DNA from: Macrocybe gigantea
Taxonomy: Eukaryota; Basidiomycota; Agaricomycetes; Agaricales; Callistosporiaceae
DNA length: 64,000 nucleotides
Direction: 5' to 3'
NCBI GenBank assembly: GCA_011319805.1
Contig: SJRY01000302.1
Coordinates: forward strand, 1-64,000
Position 1 is the stretch's first letter, and each line of letters begins with the position of its first letter. Shown here in pieces: positions 1 to 9,840 of the stretch. Below the pieces are notes generated by a model, which did not search any database, was not told where the DNA came from, and worked only from the letters and a program-made list of their open reading frames with translations. The translations under genes and the position numbers were made by a program.

Positions 1-1004
1 TTTGCCAAGGTTTCTGCCTCGCTAGATGTCACAGCGCGGGACGCTTTTGCGGATGTTTTGGTAGATGGAAGAGCGTAGTTCGAGGGAGGCGGGCGTGGAC
101 GATGGAGCTGGCTTTTGTGTGCCGTTGACGGCTGCGGCAGAAGCGCTGGGATTCGTCGGTCGGGTTCCTGGGTGAAGCGATTGGAGACCGCGAGGTGTGT
201 CGAGAATAACACGGAAGTGGCCAGTGAATGGCGATGCCAGTGCAGCTGGTCGTGCTTCAGGATCAATCTGAGCATCGTCCAGCACAAGGGATAAGTCTGG
301 TTACCGGAACGCTTACTTGGTAATTGATTAAACCCCCATTGCTCCAAGAATGCATGGACACGCATGATTGCACACACGTCTCCTGCTAAATTTCTCCGGC
401 ATGCTGTAACTGTGAGATATTCGGTGGTCGGAGTCGGTAAGTATTTATCATGAAGTCACGGTAGTCTTTGTAGATGGCTGGCGTCTTGGAGCGGTTTCGG
501 GAATTGAAGAACTCTGGAAGGGCGCGACGCTCGACAGGGTGGATTGTCGCCATGTCGAACCAGGCAGAGTAGGAAGGAATGATGACCTCGTGGGTCTGTG
601 CTGCGAGGTACTTGCGTGCTTGCTCCTCCAGGCGTTGACGCGTCGCCTCGAGCTGGGCCAAGTCCTCTTCATCGTTTTCCTCACCAGACTCGGCTTCATC
701 TTCTGCGCGCCGTCAGCCATGGACACATCACCCGTCTCCTCGTCCTCGCCTTCCTTCAGGACCTTGACTTTGGGGCCACTGATGCTGCTGCTGCTGCTGC
801 GGCATTCTGGGCCTGAGACTCTGCAGGCGCGGGGTCATTGGGCAGGTTGCCAATGTCCGCAGGCTGTATCGGGTCGAGCTCGCTGCGCTTCCCAGGAGCT
901 GTATCAGGATCAACCTGAGTTACGCCCTGGTTGACAGTGAGCCTTATTCTCTTCGAGTCGGACGGGCTCGAGGATGGAGAGCCGGCGCGTTTTGGGGAGT
1001 CCAT
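1..1004 (-). CDS. SWI3: SWI3/RSC8-type chromatin-remodelling subunit (SWIRM domain), 3' part outside window
   Basis: Core scaffold subunit of SWI/SNF-RSC ATP-dependent chromatin remodellers, acting in the nucleus. The start is the ATG at 1004 ([10 protein letters not shown]). An Ala run and an acidic linker follow, then a clear SWIRM domain at about 661-300 ([48 protein letters not shown]). One intron is visible (about 271-320), after which the conserved [15 protein letters not shown] segment follows. The gene runs off the left edge before the SANT domain. The frame breaks by one base at about 797 (end of the GCA tract), about 710 (GGCGCGC) and about 430 (between YRLRP and [12 protein letters not shown]). 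Each conserved segment is intact, so one-base deletions in the assembly are the simplest reading. SWI3 and RSC8 paralogues cannot be told apart from this part. Confidence 0.88.
783..800. repeat. (GCT)6 trinucleotide tract coding Ala run
   Basis: Six TGC/GCT units inside the first exon of the SWI3-type gene encode a poly-alanine stretch on the minus strand. The reading frame is lost just after it, so the unit count or a neighbouring base may be miscalled. Confidence 0.8.
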
Positions 1005-1187
1005 GTTAACAATCTGGAGAACAGTTCAATTTGGTTGTGTTTGCGTCGCTGCTGAATCGTGTTTACGTCTATTGATACACACAAGGAAAAGAAAATGATA
1101 CAGTAGCGCTCAGAAATCCAATAATCGCGTCCGCCAGCCATGCGCCGCCCATTCCGCTGCTGCCCCCGTACGGATCCTCCAAGCCGC

Positions 1188-1666
1188 TCACACCAGCGCA
1201 GCACCACCCATGTCCACGTCCTTGAAGGAGAACTCGCGCTTGAACTTGGTCTCCAGCGATGACATCGTTCCGATGAGTTTTGAGCATGCCTCTTCTAGCA
1301 CGGCTTGTGGCGTGATTGAACCATCTGTCTGTATCTTGATGATGAAATATGGGTGCAGGGGGTGGGGAACCTTGTATCCTGCGAACAACACTTGTGGCAT
1401 CGACAAAAGCTGTCTAAAAAAGATGATGAGCTCGAAGATGTCGAATCTGGTTCTTACGGTACATACGCTCGCAGCATGTTGCCAAGGGTGTGGTCTTGCT
1501 TCAAGATCTTGATGGTGGCAGCATTAGGGATCTTTGTGTCTTCTGTAATTTCGACACTATCCATGCCATGCCATTCAGACCGCATTCAGGTCCGGAGAAT
1601 GAGGTTTACGCACGGCTTCTCGCCATCTTCCAGGACGAAGAGCTCGAAACGGTTAGGTGCGTTCAT
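1188..1666 (-). CDS. RPB11: RNA polymerase II subunit RPB11
   Basis: Small alpha-like subunit that dimerises with RPB3 in the RNA polymerase II assembly platform. There are three exons: 1614-1666, 1467-1556 and 1188-1413. The introns are 57 nt (1557-1613) and 53 nt (1414-1466), both GT-AG. The exons sum to 369 nt, or 122 aa, against about 117-120 aa for yeast and human RPB11. Signature segments are MNAPNRFELFVLEDGEKP, then NAATIKILKQDHTLGNMLRAQLL, then PQVLFAGYKVPHPL; the last two are the conserved dimerisation helix and core. The start is fixed by the family-typical MNAP beginning. It lies 183 bp upstream of the SWI3-type gene on the same strand. No frame break is seen before the TGA at 1188. 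Confidence 0.95.
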
Positions 1667-2363
1667 TTTCACGTATTACCGGTTCAACGCAGTGGATCCG
1701 ACTAAACGGAGGATACGGTGAGAAGCTAGGTTCTCGGACCGGACTTTTTATTGGAAACATGTACATTTGGAAGCTTGGTTAGGGCGAAAGGTAAGGAAAC
1801 ATACGAATGACAAACACAAAGCTTGAGGCGAATCTGAAAATAGAGCGAGTGGTCAGAAAGTGGATCATTGATAATTCACGGAGAGGGACAAGGATCAGAA
1901 CACGAGTTGTATCCATGAAATAACGGTCATAGACAATAAATATTGGCCAAAGGCCCATCATGCAAATCACAGACAGGACAGACACTCACAAGGTTCGGTG
2001 GAAGGTTTGAATAAGAGCAGCAAGGAAACAGAATTTTGGTATTTGTCGTTATTTGCAAAGTGGCGAAAACAGGTACAACGCCAAATTGAATCGCATCGCT
2101 GAACGACAGATCAACGCCCTCAAAAGCCCTCTTTTCCTTCAAGGTTAGTCGTTCGAGCCGCCTTGCTGCCAAACTTTCGTCCGAAGTGTGTCGATATGTC
2201 CGTCATGATCCTTCTCCGAAAGTTTTAGACGGGAAAACGATGGATTCTGGGTGGATGGACAGACATTGTGTTGGATGGATCGAGACGGATATGGCTATCA
2301 AATTCGCGATGACCAACTGCTAGCTGACACTCTGTCTCTCCATTGTTCAGACCGCAGACGACA
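1667..2363. other. Divergent intergenic region between RPB11 and RPL28
   Basis: About 700 bp containing the promoters of both neighbours. A minus-strand open frame at 1927-2172 (starting MAARRLERLTLKEKRAF) has no recognisable domain and could be chance. No RNA gene or repeat is seen. Confidence 0.5.
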
Positions 2364-2989
2364 ATGCCGACACGTTTGTCAAAAACTCGCAAGCACAGAG
2401 GTCACGTTTCGGCCGGACATGGACGTGTGGGCAAGCACCGCAAACACCCTGGCGGTCGCGGTCTCGCTGGTGGTCAACATCACCACCGGTGCGTTCTCTC
2501 AGCCTCGATCCACACGCCTGAATTTTCAAACCGTGCTTCTGGTTGATAGAACCAACTTTGATAAATACCACCCTGGTTACTTTGGTAAGGTCGGTATGCG
2601 CCACTACCACCTCACCCGCAACGCATACTGGCGCCCGGCGATCAACGTCGAGAAACTATGGACGCTCGTTCCGGAGGAGCAGAAGCAGGGCCTGACGGAG
2701 AACTCTGAGGTTGTGCCCGTAATTGACACGTTGAAGCACGGGTACGGAAAGGTGTTGGGCAATGGCGTGTAAGTCGCCTCAGTTTTATTCCGTGCTGATC
2801 TTGTGGTCAGACGTTCATGTGTGTTGACAGATTGCCTAAACTGCCATTCATCGTAAAGCGCGTTTTGTGTCAGCAAAGGCGGAGTAGGCTGCGGATTCTC
2901 ATCTTATTCGCATGCTTGATGACTGATCTCTGGACATTTTTAGACAAAAAATCAAGGAGGCAGGCGGCGTCGTGACACTAGTTGCATGA
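2364..2989 (+). CDS. RPL28: 60S ribosomal protein L28 (uL15, L27a family)
   Basis: Large-subunit ribosomal protein. The start [20 protein letters not shown] is the family's exact N-terminal signature, followed by the Gly/His-rich [13 protein letters not shown]. There are four exons: 2364-2488, 2550-2768, 2831-2883 and 2944-2989. The introns are 60-62 nt (2489-2549, 2769-2830, 2884-2943). Exon 2 reads [20 protein letters not shown] and the last exon ends [11 protein letters not shown]. The spliced length is 443 nt. In exon 3 the text AAAGCGCG (about 2855-2862) breaks the expected K-A-R-F-V-S-A-K by one base. With one G added the sum is 444 nt, giving 147 aa, close to the yeast protein (149 aa). 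Since L28 is essential, I treat this as a sequence error. Confidence 0.95.
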
Positions 2990-3364
2990 GCTTTCCTACA
3001 TACTGTTCCATTATATTCCTCTGGCGTTTTCTATGAACATGAGACATGCAGCAATATAGTATGCCTTTTAAGATGGAATTGCCACCAGGCTTGAGTTTGA
3101 TGGTCACAGCCGATCAAAACAGTTGGCGGATGTCATTCCAAGACATCCTTTCTCACTCGGCTCCATCCTTCTTTTCTTTCAACACCCACGTCGACCATGA
3201 GCTTCGCATCGTGGTGTAAGCACTGCTTGTCGTCTAGCTACATGCACTAGCTCAAGAATGTCTTAGACAACCATCATTACGCCACTTGGAATCGCACCAG
3301 ACGCATTCACCAAACACCCTATCTCGCAAGGACTGACAGCAACATCGCCCGCGTAGCAACCAAC
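2990..3364. other. Intergenic, nothing recognised
   Basis: L28 3' region and the presumed promoter of the RING ligase gene. I see no open frame or repeat that can be supported. Confidence 0.5.
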
Positions 3365-5262
3365 ATGGCCAACCCCATCCCCACGACCTCTCCCAACGTC
3401 GCCTCCACAGAAGACGCTCCCAGCAACGCCAAGGAGAAGAAGACCCAAGATCCCCTCTTCGGTCCAAACATCGGCGTCATCAGCAGCGGGCCTGCTTGGA
3501 CGTCGTCGAGCGAGAAGAAGGTCCTGACCGACGAACTCACTCCAGAAGTGGTCAACGGCTGGATAGAGAAGAGCAAAGAGGTGAGCCCTTGTGCGATGGA
3601 CGAGGACTGTCGTCAGTGAACTGGCGTCGCCTCCTCTGTAGACCTCACAGCCCACCACAACACTTCAAGCCTTGGTCAATCTCAAGCGCCCAACGATCCG
3701 ACTCTCACCGTTGATCCCTGAAGAGCCAAACCCGCACAATCCCTGGAGGGCGCACTACCCTCCGCACGTATTGGAGTTTGAATACGACTGCGACGCTCCT
3801 AGATCTGGGGTTTATGTTCATGTCTTGCTGCCCAAGGACCACCCGGATGCTCCCGTCACTTCTTCTCCCTCTGGCCTCTCGAAACTCTTAGTGTTTGAAA
3901 GCGTTTCCAAAGGCGGCTTCGGCAAGGTGCTGAAGATTGAGCACGGCGCGGCGTTTGAACTCGAGCGATTCGAGCGCATGTCCAAGCCTGAGCGAGGCCC
4001 CGCTGTCAATCCCGGCAGCCCTCCTCCGCCAGCGACCACGACCGTTGACTCATTGTCTCCGAGTGAGGCGGCGCTGGAGTCAAGCACCACCTCACCCGAT
4101 CCCGGCAGCAATCGACATACCCGGCGTCGCTTCACTGCGTTCCATTTCCTCAGGCGATCAGAGGGACGGAGCGTTTCGGGACCAGCCCTCGCCGTCGTCG
4201 ATGCGGACCCCGCGCCGGGCTCTGAGGCAAAGGTCAAGGACGATGCGATGGAGGGCGTGCGCGTTATGATCCGTCTTGCTGCGCTGGACGATGATGCCAC
4301 AGAGCTGGCGTCGCCCAACGAACAGGTGACGTATCTTCATATAGTTCGCTTTGGACCCAAGCCTACCGAGGAGCAAGCGCAAGCTGAGGAAGATACCCGT
4401 CCGTGGGTTGTCAAAGTGGTGAAGAGAGAAGCTACGGTAGGTATTGTCGATCTAGTTACATTTTCGTTTTTGTTATATGTGCTTCAGATCGGACCTCACA
4501 CCTTCCACCTGCACGAGATTTATGGCCTGACGTCGGCCGCCACGAACATCGCGCACGCACCCACAGCGCCGCTCCCATCCTCACTGGACCAGGAGAACCA
4601 CACATACCCCCCTACCAGCCCGCCGCTGACCACAGTCGCGGATGCGGGTGAGGACGACCGTCGTCCGAGTGCCTCCTGTGCCTCTCTTCGCCACGCGAGG
4701 TGGTCCTCCTGCCCTGCCGCCACCTCGTCGCGTGCAAGGAGTGCGCACTTAATATGGTCGAGTTTGGCGCGGGCGGAAACATCACGCAATCCGAACCTGC
4801 GGGGCCGGCAGCTGAGGGAGGCGAGGCGCAGGCCGGGGAGAACTCGGGCGCTGCAACTGACGGAGCCGCCTCGGTGACTCCCGTACCGCCTGTGATTCAG
4901 GCGAGAAGGAAGAGAAAGGCCAAGGGATGGTTTTGCCCCGTCTGCCGTCAACGTACGTCTGAGTATCACACTTCTGGAGGAATCGACGCTGACACGATCG
5001 TTTGCCTCTAGCGTACACTTCTCTTCTGCGCATCACCACCACTGCGCCGCTTCCTGTGCCCGAGATTGACAAGGAAGCCGCGAGGCCATCAGAAGAAGTC
5101 GCAGAGGCGTCTGCAGACAATGCCAGTCCTCCGGCTGCCGCGTCCGAAGGCCGGCGCCTGGGAGGAGGCTTTGCCCCCTCGTTTCTAAGGGGCTTTGGGC
5201 TCTCCAGAGGTCCCCAATTGGACGTTGAGAGCCAGGCGGGAACGACCCGTGTCGGTGCGTGA
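3365..5262 (+). CDS. RING-type E3 ubiquitin ligase, MGRN1/RNF157-like
   Basis: Predicted E3 ligase of the mahogunin type. Exons are 3365-3580, 3642-4436, 4488-4952 and 5012-5262, with introns of 61, 51 and 59 nt. The N-terminal half carries the family's substrate-binding fold: VNLKRPTIRLSPL, HVLEFEYDCDAP, then FHLHEIYGL after the second intron. The C-terminal C3HC4 RING begins ECLLCLSSPREVVLLPCRHL and ACKECA and closes with FCPVCRQPYTSLLRI across the last intron. An unusually long Gly/Ala/Glu insert lies inside the RING between the second Cys pair and FCPVC. The frame slips by one base between about 4608 and 4665, possibly in the C6 run near 4608. Adding one base gives 1728 nt, 575 aa. The catalytic type is firm; substrates are unknown. 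Confidence 0.88.
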
Positions 5263-5597
5263 GATCCGATGACTCCTCCCTCCTTTATCCCCCACCTCTG
5301 TTATGGGCTTTTCTTTATGCCGCCTATTGTATTCTACGTCTGTCTTGTGTAATATTTTGTCTTGTGCTATTGCCGTTTTACGAACTTTTCTCATGGCACT
5401 GGTTGTTTGTTTTTGGCTGCCCATTTTTTTTCTTTTTGTCAGCGTTTCTTGTGCTGTCATATGTATAGTAGACAATCGCATTGTCGCATTGTCAAAGATG
5501 CAGCTGATGATTCAAAAATCAGACACACTGAAACGTAGGAGTTGGGTATATAATTAGGACAGGGTATACTGTATCGAGAAACAACCATCGAGATCGG
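5263..5597. other. Convergent intergenic region
   Basis: AT- and T-rich sequence between two convergent genes, consistent with 3' untranslated and polyadenylation sequence. No gene is seen. Confidence 0.5.
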
Positions 5598-6536
5598 TCA
5601 AGTGAGACCTTTAGGGAGGTGGCCATGTTTCAGAATAAGGCCAAATGCGACGACGACTAGGGAGCCTAGCAAAACCGCCATGATGACGATGTGAAGCCGG
5701 GCGGCTGGAAAGATGCCTTTGACGAGGGACTGCTGAATGATGAAATATCGAACTGCACCTTTTGTGATAGATCCGACGAAACGAGAGATGCGTTAGGATC
5801 GATCTCGTGTTTACGTTCGAGATTTGAACGCTCACCCATGAGCAAGACCAGAAAGCGATCACGATCGATACCGCGCCTAGGGGACGAGCGTACGGCTCGA
5901 GACGATGCGCAGAGGAAGACCAGGAATGTCTGATGCTGAGTATCTGCGCCAGCGCTGCTCCGTAACAACAGCAGCATCAATCGCACAGGGCAGCATAAGA
6001 AGAGAGGCGCGTGCACTCACCGACGCCGGCAGACGCGATTGCGGTGCTCGTGCGGACGTAGGCGAGGAACGTGCGTTCGGACGCGAGATGGTCACGCGCG
6101 ACAGAGCCCGAGTTTAACAGAGCAAGAGAGACGGCGAGGCGGTGACGATGGCGATGATCCACCTCGTCGTCGCTATCCTTCAGCCTCTCGAGCGTATCTT
6201 CTTTCTTTCCATTATTCAGCGGCGCCACATCAAACCTCGTCATGCGACGCTGCTGCTGCTGATGAGGCAGGACCTGTCCGTTCGGCGTCGTAGGGGGCGC
6301 GTCGGGCGTCACGGCTCTGTCGTCCGTCCCCGGCGCATTGTGGAACATGGACAGAACGTACTGCCGCAGGTCGACGGATTGTGCGGGGTCGGAGGACGTC
6401 GTCGATCCCTGCTCGGACGAGGGCGTCGCCTGGGCGGGTATGCCAGCCTCGCACCGCCGGGCGTCGATGCCCGTGTCTCGCTCGTCGCACCGGTTGCGTA
6501 GTCGATGTGTTTCGCCACAGACTTGCCTTTGGCCAT
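5598..6536 (-). CDS. DUF202 (Vtc1/YidH-type) integral membrane protein
   Basis: The hallmark of the family is clear: NSGSVARDHLASERTFLAYVRT followed by the first membrane helix IASAGVALAQILSI. A second segment, LEPYARPLGAVSIVIAFWS, and a third helix, IVIMAVLLGSLVVVAFGLIL, lie on later exons. Two introns are visible, at about 5945-6019 and about 5758-5838. The stop is the TGA at 5598. The N-terminal half is a polar, Ser/Pro/Gln-rich cytosolic tail; the start at 6536 (MAKGKSVAKH) is provisional because the frame appears to slip at about 6440. A second one-base slip lies at about 5850 (AFWS to LLM). DUF202 proteins include the Vtc1 subunit of the vacuolar polyphosphate polymerase, but this protein's role cannot be assigned. 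Confidence 0.8.
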
Positions 6537-6820
6537 CAGATACTTCCTCAGGGGTGTTTCGGCTCAATTTCGTTTGGAATGAACTCAGAACTGATGAGAT
6601 GGAGGTGAAAGGCGAGGCTTCATGATTTTGATGCTGGGTTTTTTTTCTTTTCGATACAAATGCTGAGTTGGGACGTTTGGCGATTGCGCAAGTTGCTGAC
6701 AGAACAACGCCATCGTCACGGTCACGCGTCAGGACTTGCAAGTGACCACCTGTCGCGAGAACGCTTTGAACGACCTCCAATCCGTGGTAAAGCTCGGATA
6801 TATGCCCGAAACGCTGCAGG

Positions 6821-7190
6821 TCTAATGCTTACATGGTAGGCCCGACATTGCTGGTGATTACAAGGCCTTCTTCGAGATGGCATTCGAGCCTCAGAAAATA
6901 TCGGATACAACTCTTTTACGAGGCGATCGTCAAGTAACCTCCAGTCAAGGAAAGTATCGATGCCCTCTCTAGAGGATTTGCCGTAACATTAAAGTATAGC
7001 TGGCAGAAAGAGATAATCCCACATGCCCTCAAGGACGGCCGGGACCTCATCCTCAATGAACTAGAATTGAAGCTATTCAAGAATGACGAAAGATTCCTGG
7101 GGCGTAACAGTAAACCACCATGACCGCAAAAGTACTTGGCGGATATGATTGCCCGACCACAAGACCCTACGTTCTACATTGCTGTGTGAT
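6821..7190. repeat. Direct repeat, left copy, flanking the AIM9-like gene
   Basis: About 370 bp, clearly alignable by eye to 9431-9840. Shared blocks include ATTACAAGGCCTTCTTCGAG, AGCTGGCAGAAAGAGATAAT and ACCGCAAAAGTACTTG, in the same order and orientation. The left copy lacks about 36 bp that the right copy has after the AAGTATCGATG/AAGTGTCGGTA block. No coding function is recognised in either copy. Confidence 0.85.
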
Positions 7191-7374
7191 GTGACAGTTG
7201 ACGAAGTATGAACGAACGAACGGTCGTACTTGATCTCTATAGCACCCCGCTTTGCTGGAGTCAATAGCAAGTGTGTTCTGGGGTCTTCCGGCATCCTCGT
7301 GCCCAAGCTCGCTTAACAGTACAAGACGTCCAAATTTGGCATTGGCACTGTGTCGCTGTTCCGCACACATTTAC

Positions 7375-9223
7375 ATGCAGTACTCCGTAGGGCGTGCGAG
7401 GCTCTTCCGCAGTTCTCTCTCCTCGTTGCGTTCAACACGTCTTTCCTCGTCAATCTCCAACTCCACTCGGACCTTTTGGCAGCTGCCATGTCGCGCATTC
7501 TCAAACATGCCCGGCTCTCTTGATAATCTCTTCAACTATTCATCGGGACGCTGGATCTAAGTCTTGTACATGTTCCTCTCTGGCGTATATGTCTAATCCG
7601 CAATCTCGCACATCCAGCGTCAACAATGATCTTCGCCTTGCAGAGCGCAGGCGTGAGTTCCACGTCGAAGAGCTTTGTCGTCTTGCGGCGCAGTCGGTCG
7701 GTCGGAGGTCTCAAGATATCGACACATTCGTGAAGCTCGCCGAGGGCGGCTTCAACCGCATTTTCCTGATCACCATGCATGACGGCTTCCAGATGGTAGC
7801 CCGCATACCATACCCCGTCACGGTGCCCAAGTTCTACGCCATCGCTAGTGAAGTAGCCACAATGCTTCCTCCGTGCCTCCGGACTGCCTGTTCCTGAGGT
7901 TTATGATTACTCTCCTTCGTCGGACAACGCTGCGAAGACGGAGTATATTTTCATGGAGTTTATTAGAGGTACGAAGCTCAGCGACGTGTGGATGGAGCTG
8001 GAGGGACCGGATATGGCTTACGTCTTGCGTCAGGTTGCTCGGCTGGAGTCTCGCATGATGTCGATTCCTTTCCCGGCTGGCGGAAGTCTCTACCATGCCG
8101 ACGACCTGACGAAGGTAGCAGGGAGGACGGGCATTCCGCTCAACGACCAGCGCTTCTGCGTCGGTCCAGATGCTAGGCTGCATATGTGGTATGGAAGGAG
8201 GTCACAGCTCGATGTGGATAGGGGGCCATGTACGCCACTTTCTCCCGTTGAACTCCCCGGAACTAATCGAGACTTGTAGACGAAAGCCCAGAGGCAGCGC
8301 TCGTAGCAGCAGCACGCAAAGAACTAGTCTATCTGGAACGGTTCGATCGACCGCTACTGCCTTTCCAGCGTGAAAGAAGGGAGGCTTACGGGTACGAGGA
8401 GCAGTCACCGTCGGACCACGTCAAGAATCTCGAACGCTACCTTCTCATCGCACCCTCGCTCGTCCCCAAGAAGTCATCCCTCCACGATTTCCGTATCCGT
8501 CATCCTGATCTCCAGCCGAGCAACGTCATCGTGTCGACCTCGTCAGACTCTGACCACTTGGAGATCGTCGGCCTGCTCGACTGGCAGCACGCCCCGATCC
8601 TACCCCAGTTTCTCCTCGCTGGTATACCAGATCGCCTTCAGAATTACGATGACACGGACTCGCAGGCTCTCATCCCACCCTCGCTGCCGGCGAACGTGGA
8701 CAAATTGGACCAATCCGAGCTGAACGACGCGATTGGACTCTACCACCGCCGCCTCGTCCACTTCCACTATGCCAAGAACACCGAGAAGTACAACAAGCTG
8801 CATCACGATGCCTTGTCGGACCCAGTGTCCACGTTCGTCCGCCGCCTTTTCGACCAAGCCGGTGCTCCATGGGAGGGTGAGACTCACGCGCTGAAAGCGA
8901 CGCTGATAGAGGCAATGGAGACGTGGGGGAGGCTTGCAGGGGAGGACGTGCCGTGTCCGGTCGAGTTCGAACCGGAGGACCTGCGCAAGACGAAGGAGCT
9001 GAGCGCAAAGCTGCGGTTGGCCGACGAGAATTTTCAGGGGTGTCGAGGCATGGTTGGTTTCGAGACTGAGACCTGGGTGTCCAACGAACACTACGAGATG
9101 GCCATGGCCCTCGCCGAGCTGCTAAAGCTGAAGGTGTTAACAAGAGTCCCGAAGGGGGAAGTCCGAGCTAAGACCGAGGCGAATTGGTTCTTGGACGATA
9201 TGGACGAAGAGAATTACATGTAA
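7375..9223 (+). CDS. AIM9: AIM9-like mitochondrial phosphotransferase (APH fold)
   Basis: Aminoglycoside-phosphotransferase-fold protein of the fungal AIM9/FMP29 type. The N-terminus from 7375 (MQYSVGRARLFRSSLSSLRS) is Arg/Ser-rich with no acidic residues, like a mitochondrial presequence, followed by LFNYSSGRW. Then come the nucleotide-binding part (KLAEGGFNRIFLITMHDG, MVARIPYP), the catalytic-loop equivalent (FRIRHPDLQPSNVIVS) and GLLDWQHAPILP, whose DW matches the metal-binding position. Two introns are inferred: about 7556-7615, whose donor reads CTAAGT instead of GTAAGT, and about 8229-8278. The frame also breaks at about 7864 (SEVATM to FLRASGLPVPEVYDYS). Either the gene is recently damaged or the assembly has errors here. 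It is flanked by direct repeats. Substrate unknown. Confidence 0.82.
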
Positions 9224-9430
9224 TTAATGTATCGTACAAAACGCTGCAGTGCCCTGCTGCACGAACTGCTTGACCCACGCTTTAGCTGTCAGCTGCAGAC
9301 AAGGAGGGAAAGCGTTACTGCACCTGCTAAGTCCCGCATTTTGTTTTTGACGTGCCCTGCTGGCCTGCATCGTCTCGCTAAGCGAAGCATCTGTCCCTTT
9401 ATGTCTCCGTCACTGATCGTCAGGGCCAGG

Positions 9431-9840
9431 TCCAATGCTTCCATGGTACGCCCGACATTGTCGGCGATTACAAGGCCTTCTTCGAGATGGCATTCTGTCC
9501 TATAAATATTGGATACGACTCTTTTACGAGGCGATCGGCATTGGATCAAGTAACCTCCGGTCAAGGAAAGTGTCGGTATACTGTACTTTCAAGCACACTC
9601 TCTATCTGTTCCAGAGGATTTACCATCCGCTGTAGCATTAGAGTGTAGCTGGCAGAAAGAGATAATCACGCATGTCTTCAAGGACGACCAGGACCTCGTC
9701 CCCAATAAATTAGAATTGAAGCTATTGAAAAACGACGAACTCTGCAGGCGTGACGGTCAATCACCATCCATCGACCGCAAAAGTACTTGACGAATATAAT
9801 TGCCCGACCAGGAGACCCACGTTCCACATTGTTGTGTGAT
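9431..9840. repeat. Direct repeat, right copy
   Basis: About 410 bp counterpart of 6821-7190, lying downstream of the AIM9-like stop codon. The order of blocks is the same as in the left copy, with many substitutions and a 36-bp insertion at about 9575-9610. The two copies enclose about 2.24 kb. Confidence 0.85.

Noticed and set aside
3818..4318. 166-aa minus-strand open frame
   Set aside because: Antisense shadow of the RING ligase exon.
6821..9840. LTR retrotransposon
   Set aside because: No TG...CA ends, primer-binding site, polypurine tract, gag or pol sequence is visible between the repeats; the interior is the AIM9-like gene.
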